Assembly: GCA_050733935.1 (NCBI GenBank)
Contig: JBOHUC010000004.1
Coordinates: 1 to 19,635 of the forward strand
DNA length: 19,635 nucleotides
Source of the DNA: JBOHUC01 sp050733935
GTDB taxonomy: Bacteria > Eisenbacteria > RBG-16-71-46 > DASYSL01
Direction of reading: 5' to 3'
In this document: piece after piece, positions 13,258-19,635 of the stretch
How positions within the stretch are numbered: the first letter of the stretch is position 1
How the letters are laid out: each line of letters starts with the position of its first letter
Translations under genes and position numbers: made by a program
The notes under the pieces: model-generated
Seen by the model: only the letters and a program-made list of their open reading frames with translations
The model's database searches: none
What the model was told of the DNA's origin: nothing

Positions 13258-16200
13258 GGTGCCTCATGAGTGCGAACCCGTGTTCCGTTCGACCGAATGG
13301 CGCACGTCCTCCGTCCTGGCGGGTTGTCCTCTTCGGAGTGCTTGCGACCGGAGTCGGCTTCCCGTTCGTCTCAGGCGCGACGGTCGTCACGCTTCCGGCG
13401 GCGAAGGACAACACGCTCTATGAGAGCGCTACGGGGACGTTGAGCAACGGCGCGGGCGAGTACCTCTTCACCGGCCGAACCAAGGACGGCCTGATGCGGC
13501 GCGCGGTGCTCAGCTTCGACGTCGCCGCCTCGATCCCGGCCGGATCGACGATCAACAGCGTCACGCTGCAGCTCGTCGTGTCGCGAGTTGCGACCAATAC
13601 GCTGCGCGTGACCACCCTCCATCGACTGTCGGCCGACTGGGGCGAGGGGCCCTCGAACGCCACTCAGAACGAGGGGGAGGGCACTGCGGCGGCGACCGGG
13701 GACGCCACCTGGATCCACCGCTTCTATCCTTCCACTCCGTGGGCGAGTCCCGGTGGGGACTTCAATGCAAGTGCGACTGCCTCGACGGTCATCACCGGTA
13801 ATGGCACGTATGCCTGGACGTCCGCCGCTTTGGTCGCGGACGTGCAGTCCTGGCTCGACAATCCGGCGGGCAACTTCGGCTGGGTCATCAGGGGCGATGA
13901 GAGCGTCACCGAAACGGCGAAGCGACTCAACAGTAGCGAGCACGGCACGGCCGCTTCACGCCCCGCCCTCGTCATCGACTATACGCTTGGCGGAGGAGGA
14001 GCCACGGGCGCGTGCTGCCTGCCTTCAAATGAATGCAGTGTCCTCAGCGCGGAACAGTGCGCCAGCGTGGGCGGGACGTATCAGGGCAACAACACGCCGT
14101 GCACTCCGGATCCGTGTGCAACGGCCGTCACGGCGACGCTGGTTTCCGAGAAGGACAACACCCTCTACCAGACCACGGACGGGGCGCTGAGCAACGGCGC
14201 AGGGACGAGGATGCTCGCCTCGAAGAACGCGGGAGGGGCGCTGCGACGGAGTGTGGTGCAGTTCGACATCGCGCCGATTCCCGCGGGTGCGGTCGTCCAA
14301 TCCGCGACGCTCACGCTCTACAACAACCAGGCCACGAATTCGGCCGATGTGGCCGTTCACCGGCTCACCGCAAGCTGGGGAGAGGGCACCTCGGCCGCGG
14401 TCGGGGACCCGGACGCCGGTGCTGCCTCGACGACGGGGGATGCGACGTGGATTCATCGGTTCTACCCGGGAACGAGCTGGGCGACCGCGGGTGGGAGCTT
14501 CCTTGTCGGTGCGAGCGCCAACGCGACCGTGACGGGCGTGGGCTCCTACTCGTGGACCTCGGCGGCGCTCGCTGCGGACGTCCAGGCGTGGATCAACAAC
14601 CCGGGAGTCCGTTTCGGCTGGATCCTGCTGGGCAAGGAGACAGGAGCAGGAAACGCTCTCAAGGCTTTCGACACCCGCGAAGGTTCCGATCCGGCGCGAC
14701 GACCGCGACTCGAGGTGATCTACGTGCCGCCGCCGCCGGCGCCGAGTGGTGCGTGCTGTCTGACTGACGGCAGTTGTGACGTGCTGACCGAGGCGGAGTG
14801 CGCCGCGATCAACGGGACCTATCAGGGTGACGATACGCCCTGCACTCCGACGCCTTGTACGCTCGTCCTCGCCCCGTATGTCGACCCGCTACCGCTGCCC
14901 GCGGTCGCGGTTCCCGTGAGCGGCACCCCGGGCGGCTCAGCCGACTACGTCATCCCGATCCGCGAGGTTTCGCAGAAACTCCATCGCGACCTGCCGCCGA
15001 CCCGCGTCTGGGGATACGCCGGTAGCTACCCAGGTCCGACTCTCGAGACGACGACCGGGAATCCCATTCATGTGACCTGGCAGAACGACCTTCGGGACTC
15101 TCTCGGCGTGCTGCGGACGACCCACTTCCTGCCGGTCGACCTTTGCCTCGACGGTCCCGATTCGGCGGGCGCGACCCCGCGCGTCGTCACGCATTTGCAT
15201 GGTGGACACGTTCCACCCTCCGCGGATGGCTATCCCCTGAACACCTTGCTACCCGGGGAAGAGATCACCGTCACCTACCCGATCAACCAGCAGGCGGGAA
15301 CGCCGTGGTACCACGATCACGCCATGGGCATTACGCGGCTCAACGTCATGATGGGTCTTGCGGGGTTCTTCATCATACGCGACCCGGTCGAGCAGGCGCT
15401 GGGCCTGCCGGCGGGAGAGTACGAGATCGCCCTCGCGATCCAGGATCGTACGCTTAACGCCAACGGCTCGCTCGAGTATCCCGAGATGTGGATGGACCAC
15501 TTCTTCGGCGACAAGATGCTGGTGAACGGAAAGATCTGGCCCTACCTGCAGGTCCGCCAGGGCAAGTACCGCTTCCGCGTGCTCAGCGGATGCAATTCGC
15601 GTGTGCTTCGGCTGGGGCTCTCGAACGGTGCGACCTTCCAGGTCATCGGCACCGATCTGGGTCTGTTGCCCGCACCCGTCCCGCGCACTTCGCTGCTCGT
15701 CACCTCGGGCGAGCGCGCTGAGATCGTGATCGATTTCGCCTCCTACCCGCCCGGCACGCAGATCGTCCTGACGAATGACGCACCGGCCCCTTTCCCGGGA
15801 GAAGCGGGCGTAGGCGTGATCCCGAACGTGATGCGCTTTGACGTCGTGGGAACGCCCGGACACGTGGCCGCTCTTCCAGCGGCGCTCCGGCCGGTTCCAC
15901 CCATTGACCAAGGGGAGGCTGTCGTCACCCGCGACCTCGTGCTGCGCAAAGGTGACAACCCATGCACCGGAACCATGTGGATGATCAACGACCTGAAGTT
16001 CGGGGACATTACCGAGTCACCCGTGCTCGGGTCGACCGAGATCTGGCGCTTCATCAACGAGTCCGGGATCTCGCACCCCATGCACATGCACCTTGTGGCA
16101 TTCCAGGTGCTCGACCGCCAGCCGTTCGTCCTTCAGGACGGTGAGATCGTGACTACCGGGCCCCCGGTGTCGCCCGACCCGAGCGAAGCGGGTTGGAAGG

Positions 16201-16652
16201 ACACCGCGCCGGTGGGCCCCGACGAGATCCTGCGAGTCATCGCGCGCTTCGAGGATTACACGGGCCTCTACCCGTACCACTGCCACATCCTCGAGCACGA
16301 AGACAACGAAATGATGCGCCAGTTCCAGGTTGTCTCGCCGGTGGCCGTGGGCGACGGATTGGGGCCGAAGCTCGAGCTGTTGCCCAACCTTCCGAACCCA
16401 TTTTCTGCGAACACGACGATCCGCTACGAGCTCCCGATCGCCGCGAACGTGCGGCTGGCGGTCTTCGACATCGCGGGGCGACGCGTGCGCTCGCTCGCGG
16501 GCGGGCGGAAGGATTCGGGTTCGTACGTTCTGCAGTGGGACGCACGGGACGAGGGCGGCCGGCGGCTTCCGTCGGGGGTCTACTTCCTGCGCCTCGAGGT
16601 GGGAGGCGATGTCGTGATTCGAAAGTCGGTTCTGGTGGGCCAATCGAAGTGA
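13254..16652 (+). CDS. two DNRLRE domains - Cys-rich modules - multicopper oxidase - FlgD-like tail
   Basis: A 1132-residue secreted oxidase. The start at 13254 overlaps the previous stop (ATGA); an in-frame ATG at 13266 preceded by GAGGTG is an equal candidate. Order: signal peptide; DNRLRE domain (about 43-244); six-Cys module (252-288); second DNRLRE domain (292-491); second six-Cys module (499-535); CotA/bilirubin-oxidase-like multicopper oxidase (about 540-1028); FlgD-like Ig tail (about 1040-1132, LLPNLPNPF to RKSVLV). All four copper motifs are intact: HLHGGH (647-652), WYHDH (685-689), HPMHMH (941-946) and HCHILEHEDNEM (1009-1020), including the type 1 ligands Cys1010, His1015 and Met1020. 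It should oxidise phenols, metal ions or similar donors with O2 outside the cell. The DNRLRE pair may tether it to polysaccharide or matrix. The tail suggests outer-membrane sorting. Confidence 0.93.
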   Translation: MRCLMSANPCSVRPNGARPPSWRVVLFGVLATGVGFPFVSGATVVTLPAAKDNTLYESATGTLSNGAGEYLFTGRTKDGLMRRAVLSFDVAASIPAGSTINSVTLQLVVSRVATNTLRVTTLHRLSADWGEGPSNATQNEGEGTAAATGDATWIHRFYPSTPWASPGGDFNASATASTVITGNGTYAWTSAALVADVQSWLDNPAGNFGWVIRGDESVTETAKRLNSSEHGTAASRPALVIDYTLGGGGATGACCLPSNECSVLSAEQCASVGGTYQGNNTPCTPDPCATAVTATLVSEKDNTLYQTTDGALSNGAGTRMLASKNAGGALRRSVVQFDIAPIPAGAVVQSATLTLYNNQATNSADVAVHRLTASWGEGTSAAVGDPDAGAASTTGDATWIHRFYPGTSWATAGGSFLVGASANATVTGVGSYSWTSAALAADVQAWINNPGVRFGWILLGKETGAGNALKAFDTREGSDPARRPRLEVIYVPPPPAPSGACCLTDGSCDVLTEAECAAINGTYQGDDTPCTPTPCTLVLAPYVDPLPLPAVAVPVSGTPGGSADYVIPIREVSQKLHRDLPPTRVWGYAGSYPGPTLETTTGNPIHVTWQNDLRDSLGVLRTTHFLPVDLCLDGPDSAGATPRVVTHLHGGHVPPSADGYPLNTLLPGEEITVTYPINQQAGTPWYHDHAMGITRLNVMMGLAGFFIIRDPVEQALGLPAGEYEIALAIQDRTLNANGSLEYPEMWMDHFFGDKMLVNGKIWPYLQVRQGKYRFRVLSGCNSRVLRLGLSNGATFQVIGTDLGLLPAPVPRTSLLVTSGERAEIVIDFASYPPGTQIVLTNDAPAPFPGEAGVGVIPNVMRFDVVGTPGHVAALPAALRPVPPIDQGEAVVTRDLVLRKGDNPCTGTMWMINDLKFGDITESPVLGSTEIWRFINESGISHPMHMHLVAFQVLDRQPFVLQDGEIVTTGPPVSPDPSEAGWKDTAPVGPDEILRVIARFEDYTGLYPYHCHILEHEDNEMMRQFQVVSPVAVGDGLGPKLELLPNLPNPFSANTTIRYELPIAANVRLAVFDIAGRRVRSLAGGRKDSGSYVLQWDARDEGGRRLPSGVYFLRLEVGGDVVIRKSVLVGQSK
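14007..14117 (+). repeat. six-Cys GACCL...TPC module, copy 1
   Basis: A 37-codon module: G-A-C-C-L-x5-C-x7-QC-x4-GGTYQG-x2-TPCTPDPC. Six cysteines at fixed spacing imply three disulfides in an extracytoplasmic linker. It joins the two DNRLRE domains. Its partner at 14748-14858 has the same length and spacing. Confidence 0.85.
14748..14858 (+). repeat. six-Cys GACCL...TPC module, copy 2
   Basis: The second 37-codon module, GACCLTDGSCDVLTEAEC then NGTYQGDDTPCTPTPC, which joins the second DNRLRE domain to the oxidase domain. The Cys pattern is identical to copy 1, and a proline-rich stretch precedes it. The DNRLRE-plus-module pair thus occurs twice in tandem, pointing to internal duplication of a unit of about 740 bp. 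Confidence 0.85.
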
Positions 16653-16732
16653 TCATCTTCCGACGAGCGACGCCGGAAGCAAATCCGAACGACCAGCGCC
16701 TGAGAATTCGGCCGCTTGACGAGAGGTGTCCC

Positions 16733-18976
16733 ATGAACTTCCCCAACAGGATCCTGTGGGCTTCACTAGTGATGTCCACCGTCCTTTCCACCGGGCTGGC
16801 AACGGCCGAAGTGCTCGACCCAAGAACCCTGACCAAGTACATGGATCCGCTTTCGGTTCCCGGGGCGATGCCGGTGGCGGGGCCGAACTACTACGAGATC
16901 GGTGCCTGGCAGATCCAGCAACAGCTCCACAGCCAGCTTCCGCCGAGCACCGTATACGGCTACGGCACCTCGGAAGCCACGGCAAGTTATCCGGGCGCGA
17001 CAATCGTGGCGCAGAAGGGTGTGCCGATTTCGATCAAGTGGACCAACCATTTGCCGATGACGCACATCCTCGACTACGCCATCGATCCCACGATCCCCAA
17101 GGCGATCACGACCACCGGTGTGCCAATCACGCCTCACGTGCACGGCTGCGAAGTCGAGCCGCAGAGCGACGGCACGCCGATGACCTGGTTCACCGCCGGC
17201 TTCGCCGAGAAAGGGCATGACTGGGTAAAGGAGGTTCTGACGTACGCCAATAGCCAGCTCCCGGCCACCATCTGGTATCACGACCACGCGTTCGGGTATA
17301 CGCGGCACAACGTCTACGCCGGGCTCGCGGGCTTCTACGTCATTACCGATCCGGGCAACGAGCCGGCCGGGCTCCCGAGTGGGCCGTACGACATCGGGCT
17401 CGCCATCCAGGACCGGATGTTCACAACCGAAGGACAGCTCTGGTATCCGAACGAGGGCGAGTCCGATGTGCATCCGATCTGGATTCCCGAGTTCTTCGGC
17501 GATGTGATCCTGGTGAACGGGAAGGTCTGGCCCTACCTGAACGTAGAGCCGCGAAAGTATCGCTTTCGCATCCTGGAAGGCTCCAACGCCCGCTTCTATA
17601 GCCTGGCGCTCTCCGACCGAGTCACGGGTGCTCCGGGGCCCGCCTTTTACCAAATCGCGACCGATGGCGGCTATCTGGCCGAGCCGGTCCTGCTCAACGA
17701 CCCGAACGATGTCCATTCGCCACGACTTCTCATGGCGCCGGGCGAGCGGGCGGAGGTGGTCATCGACTTCTCGGCGTACGCTCCGGGCTCAGAGCTGGTT
17801 CTCAAAAATGTGGCGAAGGCACCTTTTCCGAACGGGGAGGCCCCGAATCCGGAGACCGTTGGCCAGATCATGCTATTCCGCGTGGTGCCGCTGACCGCCC
17901 CGGACAACAGTGTCATCCCCCAGACGCTCGTTCCCGTGAATCGGCTCAGCAATCCCACGGTGACGAGGGTGATGACTCTGAATGAGCAGATGGACGGGGA
18001 CGACCCTGTGGCCGCGTTCCTCAATGGCATGCCGTACCACGACACGCCTGCTACCGAGTACCCGACGCTCGGGACCACGGAGATGTGGGAGATCGTGAAC
18101 ATGACGGGGGACGCGCATCCCATTCATCTCCATCTGGTCCAGTTTCAGCTGTTCAACCGGCAAAAGATCAATTCGAAGCGCTACGAGCAAGCGTTCATGC
18201 AAGCGAACCCGGTGATGCCGGCAGACACCTACGTGCCGGTGCCGGTGGAGCCGTACCTCAAGGGCAAGCCCAAGCCGGCGGATCCGAATGAGCAAGGCTG
18301 GAAGGACACGTTTCGGATGAACCCGGGTGAGGTGACTCGGATCCTGGTGCGGTTCGCGCCACAGGATGAGTCGCCGGAGTATGCGTTCGATGCCACGGCT
18401 GCGCCCGGGTACGTGTGGCACTGTCACATCCTCGAGCACGAAGAGAACGACATGATGCGGCCCTACTACCTCCAGGTGCCGGTGGCGGCTTCCCAGTCGC
18501 AGCCCACGCAGCTCGTGGGCCGGATGTCGATCCTCACCGCGGGAGCCACTACGCTGTGGGCGCCGCAACCCAATCCCACCGCGGGGGGAGCAACGTTTCG
18601 TTTCTCGCTCCGCACGCCAGGTCCTGTGGAGCTCGACCTCTTCAGCATCACCGGCCAGCGGTTGTGCAGGCTTGCGAGCGGTCTGTTCCCTGCCGGCGAG
18701 CATGCTGCGCGCTGGGACGGGACCGATGGGAAGGGAAGGTCACTCGCCTCGGGCGTGTATTTCGTCAATCCCCTCTCTGCCAACGTACGTGAGACACCGA
18801 CCCCCCGGAAGTTTAGTGTAGAGGGCGAGGTGGGAATCAGCGATGTCCACGAGTCTGGAGGGCGGTGCGGTGGCGGTAGCGACCGAGGTGCTGGCGAAGG
18901 CCAGGCGGCGGCGATTCAGCGCCGCGGAGAAGATCCGCATTCTGAGGGAAGCCGAGGGCTGCACGAAGCCGGGTGA
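16733..18976 (+). CDS. secreted multicopper oxidase with IS-disrupted C-terminus
   Basis: A multicopper oxidase of the CotA/bilirubin-oxidase-like type, read as 747 residues. A GAGAGGTG Shine-Dalgarno precedes the ATG at 16733; residues 1-25 are a signal peptide. Copper motifs: HVHG (135-138), WYHDH (181-185), HPIHLH (462-467) and HCHILEHEENDM (563-574) with Cys564, His569 and Met574, so the active site is complete. A FlgD-like tail begins near residue 608 (LWAPQPNPTAGGATFRFSL) and runs to GVYFV (674-678, up to base 18766). After this the expected closing strands are missing. The frame continues through insertion-element DNA to a stop at 18974-18976, adding about 69 foreign residues. The enzyme domain should still fold, but sorting or anchoring by the tail may fail. 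It lies 80 bases after the fusion oxidase gene, so likely one operon and an old tandem duplication. Confidence 0.9.
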   Translation: MNFPNRILWASLVMSTVLSTGLATAEVLDPRTLTKYMDPLSVPGAMPVAGPNYYEIGAWQIQQQLHSQLPPSTVYGYGTSEATASYPGATIVAQKGVPISIKWTNHLPMTHILDYAIDPTIPKAITTTGVPITPHVHGCEVEPQSDGTPMTWFTAGFAEKGHDWVKEVLTYANSQLPATIWYHDHAFGYTRHNVYAGLAGFYVITDPGNEPAGLPSGPYDIGLAIQDRMFTTEGQLWYPNEGESDVHPIWIPEFFGDVILVNGKVWPYLNVEPRKYRFRILEGSNARFYSLALSDRVTGAPGPAFYQIATDGGYLAEPVLLNDPNDVHSPRLLMAPGERAEVVIDFSAYAPGSELVLKNVAKAPFPNGEAPNPETVGQIMLFRVVPLTAPDNSVIPQTLVPVNRLSNPTVTRVMTLNEQMDGDDPVAAFLNGMPYHDTPATEYPTLGTTEMWEIVNMTGDAHPIHLHLVQFQLFNRQKINSKRYEQAFMQANPVMPADTYVPVPVEPYLKGKPKPADPNEQGWKDTFRMNPGEVTRILVRFAPQDESPEYAFDATAAPGYVWHCHILEHEENDMMRPYYLQVPVAASQSQPTQLVGRMSILTAGATTLWAPQPNPTAGGATFRFSLRTPGPVELDLFSITGQRLCRLASGLFPAGEHAARWDGTDGKGRSLASGVYFVNPLSANVRETPTPRKFSVEGEVGISDVHESGGRCGGGSDRGAGEGQAAAIQRRGEDPHSEGSRGLHEAG

Positions 18977-19250
18977 ACTCGGGGCGCTGCTGCGGCGCGA
19001 GGGGCTGTACTCGTCGCACCTGTCGGCCTGGCGACAGGCCCGACGGCGGGGTGAGCTGGCCGGGCTGACGGCGAAGAAGCGCGGCCCGCAGGGGAAGCCG
19101 GCCGATCCGCGGGACCGCAAGATCGCGGAGCTCGAGCGTGAGACGCGACGGCTCCAGGCGCGACTCGAGCGCGCCGAGGGGCTGATCGAGGTCCAAAAAA
19201 AAGTCTCACAGCTGCTGGGCATCCCGCTCGAGAGCGACGGGAAGGACTGA
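18843..19250 (+). CDS. IS3-family transposase OrfA
   Basis: A 135-residue protein typical of OrfA of IS3-family elements, which binds the element ends. Residues about 19-75 form a helix-turn-helix (RRRFSAAEKIRILREAEGC, then LLRREGLYSSHLSAWRQARR). Residues about 90-125 form a leucine-zipper-like coiled coil (RDRKIAELERETRRLQARLE), followed by VQKKVSQLLGIPL. The stop overlaps the OrfB start as TGATG (19248-19252). An A8 run at 19195-19202 near the end could allow -1 frameshifting into OrfB, as usual for the family. Confidence 0.92.
   Translation: MSTSLEGGAVAVATEVLAKARRRRFSAAEKIRILREAEGCTKPGELGALLRREGLYSSHLSAWRQARRRGELAGLTAKKRGPQGKPADPRDRKIAELERETRRLQARLERAEGLIEVQKKVSQLLGIPLESDGKD
19195..19203 (+). 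promoter_or_regulatory. A8G slippery run, candidate -1 frameshift site
   Basis: Eight A then G. In the OrfA frame the codons are CAA-AAA-AAA-GTC, so A-AAA-AAA is a slippery heptamer. After a -1 slip the frame continues AGT-CTC-ACA... without a stop and joins the OrfB frame 16 codons before its ATG. This would make the OrfAB fusion transposase typical of IS3 elements. Polymerase slippage on A8 is an alternative mechanism. Confidence 0.6.
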
Positions 19251-19546
19251 TGCGAACCGTGCAGGAACTCGGGCCGCGGCTGGGCGTCGCACCGACGTGC
19301 GCGGCGCTCGACGTCGCCCGGGCCAGCTTCTACCGGCAGCAGCAGCCTCGGTCGGAGCCCCGGCCGCGACCGACGCCGCCGCGCTCGCTGACGGAGGAGG
19401 ACCGCCAGGCGGTGCTCAATACGCTGCACGAGCCGCGCTTCGTCGACCTCGCCCCGGCCCAGGTGTACGCCACCTTGCTCGACGAGGGCCGCTACCTGGG
19501 ATCGGAGCGCACGTTCTACCGCGTGCTGGTGTCAACGATGAGGTAA
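19250..19546 (+). pseudogene. IS3-family transposase OrfB, 5' part only (interrupted)
   Basis: The first about 93 residues match the N-terminus of OrfB: MRTVQELGPRLGVAPTCAAL, ARASFYR, then LTEEDRQAVLNTLHEPRFVD, APAQVYATLLDEGRYLGS and RTFYRVL. Normal OrfB has about 300 or more residues with a DDE catalytic core, which is absent here. The homology stops at base 19529, just before a TGTCAACG sequence, and the frame ends six codons later. The interruption looks like a second insertion sequence rather than a simple nonsense mutation. The remaining orfB may lie beyond the window, on the far side of that element. Confidence 0.85.
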
Positions 19547-19635
19547 AACCGGACCAAGATGATGAAGTAAAAGTGGACCACCCTCGGTCGGGCGGGGCGC
19601 TTCTGGCGAACTCGGCTCCCTCCTTTCTGCTCAGG
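19530..19635 (+). mobile_element. probable IS21-family element terminus (partial)
   Basis: From 19530 the sequence reads TGTCAACGATGAGGTAAAAC and carries two related copies of a GATGAxGTAAAAxxGGACCA motif. IS21-family elements typically begin with TGT and carry several such repeats near each end as transposase binding sites. The element breaks orfB of the IS3-family copy. Its genes (istA, istB type) would lie to the right, outside the window, so the family call rests on the terminal repeats only. Confidence 0.6.
19537..19580 (+). repeat. two direct terminal repeats, 24-bp period
   Basis: Copies at 19537-19556 and 19561-19580 match at 17 of 20 positions (GATGAGGTAAAACCGGACCA versus GATGAAGTAAAAGTGGACCA). 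They likely serve as multiple transposase-binding sites at an IS21-type end. Confidence 0.75.

Larger units (their letters stand above)
18790..19529 (+). mobile_element. IS3-family insertion sequence, left part
   Basis: The oxidase reading frame loses its family likeness after base 18766, and an orfA/orfB transposase pair follows. A plausible left terminus is TGAGACACCGACCCCCCGG from 18790, resembling IS3-family ends (TG start, C-rich stretch). The true end could lie up to 24 bases to the left, because 18767-18789 is not clearly oxidase gene either. The right terminus is not in the window, so inverted repeats and target duplication cannot be checked. The element is interrupted at about 19530. 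Confidence 0.75.

Noticed and set aside
16657..16679. CTTCCG...CGGAAG hairpin after the first oxidase gene, as a terminator
   Set aside because: The stem is only six bp, the loop is 11 bases, and no T-run follows; it could occur by chance and would split an apparent operon.
1..19635. tRNA, rRNA, riboswitch or CRISPR features
   Set aside because: No cloverleaf with a TTCGA-type T loop, no rRNA signature, no conserved riboswitch core and no repeat-spacer array was seen by eye.

Overview
The window is 19.6 kb of GC-rich bacterial DNA that is almost fully coding. The lifestyle signals are those of a diderm bacterium: an OmpA-type outer-membrane protein with thrombospondin type 3 repeats, several exported or lipid-anchored proteins, and three copies of a FlgD-like immunoglobulin-fold C-terminal domain of the kind used as sorting tails in the FCB group. 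The combination of DNRLRE domains, Cys-rich 'GACCL...TPC' linkers and FlgD-like tails suggests an uncultured FCB-type lineage such as Candidatus Eisenbacteria. That placement is inference from protein style, not a phylogenetic result.

Layout. Bases 1-388 hold no gene I can support. At 389-1903 lies the OmpA-family protein. It converges on a minus-strand block: an orphan FlgD-like domain remnant (1917-2327), an exported protein built from six 29-residue 'DHGV' repeats (2357-3457), and an exported S9 prolyl-oligopeptidase-type peptidase (3560-5536). The peptidase gene diverges from a GntR/FadR-type regulator (5626-6291). The short gap between them carries a perfect TGTATACA palindrome that coincides with a candidate -10 element in both directions. 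Then, on the plus strand, come an exported VOC-fold protein, an alpha/beta hydrolase of the cofactor-free chloroperoxidase type, and an NmrA-like atypical SDR.

A second minus-strand block reads, in transcription order: a NarL/LuxR-type regulator with no phosphoacceptor Asp (11910-11128), a cytochrome b561-like membrane protein, a Tat-exported molybdopterin oxidoreductase of the sulfite-oxidase/MsrP fold, a tiny methionine-rich lipoprotein, a 39-residue membrane ORF, and a YdjM-like membrane protein. The first four look like one periplasmic redox module.

Diverging from it is a plus-strand operon: a universal stress protein (12053), a secreted DNRLRE-domain protein (12532), a 1132-residue fusion of two DNRLRE domains, two Cys-rich modules, a multicopper oxidase and a FlgD-like tail (13254), and a second multicopper oxidase (16733). 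The first three genes are joined by ATGA start/stop overlaps. The second oxidase has lost the end of its FlgD-like tail to an IS3-family insertion (from about 18.77-18.79 kb). The orfB of that element is in turn cut at about 19530 by what looks like the terminus of an IS21-family element running off the window.

The most interesting material is the extracytoplasmic redox neighbourhood from 9.4 to 18.8 kb: two multicopper oxidases, one with an unusual modular architecture, back to back with a molybdoenzyme/b561 module that encodes a Met-rich lipoprotein, with a divergent atypical regulator between them.
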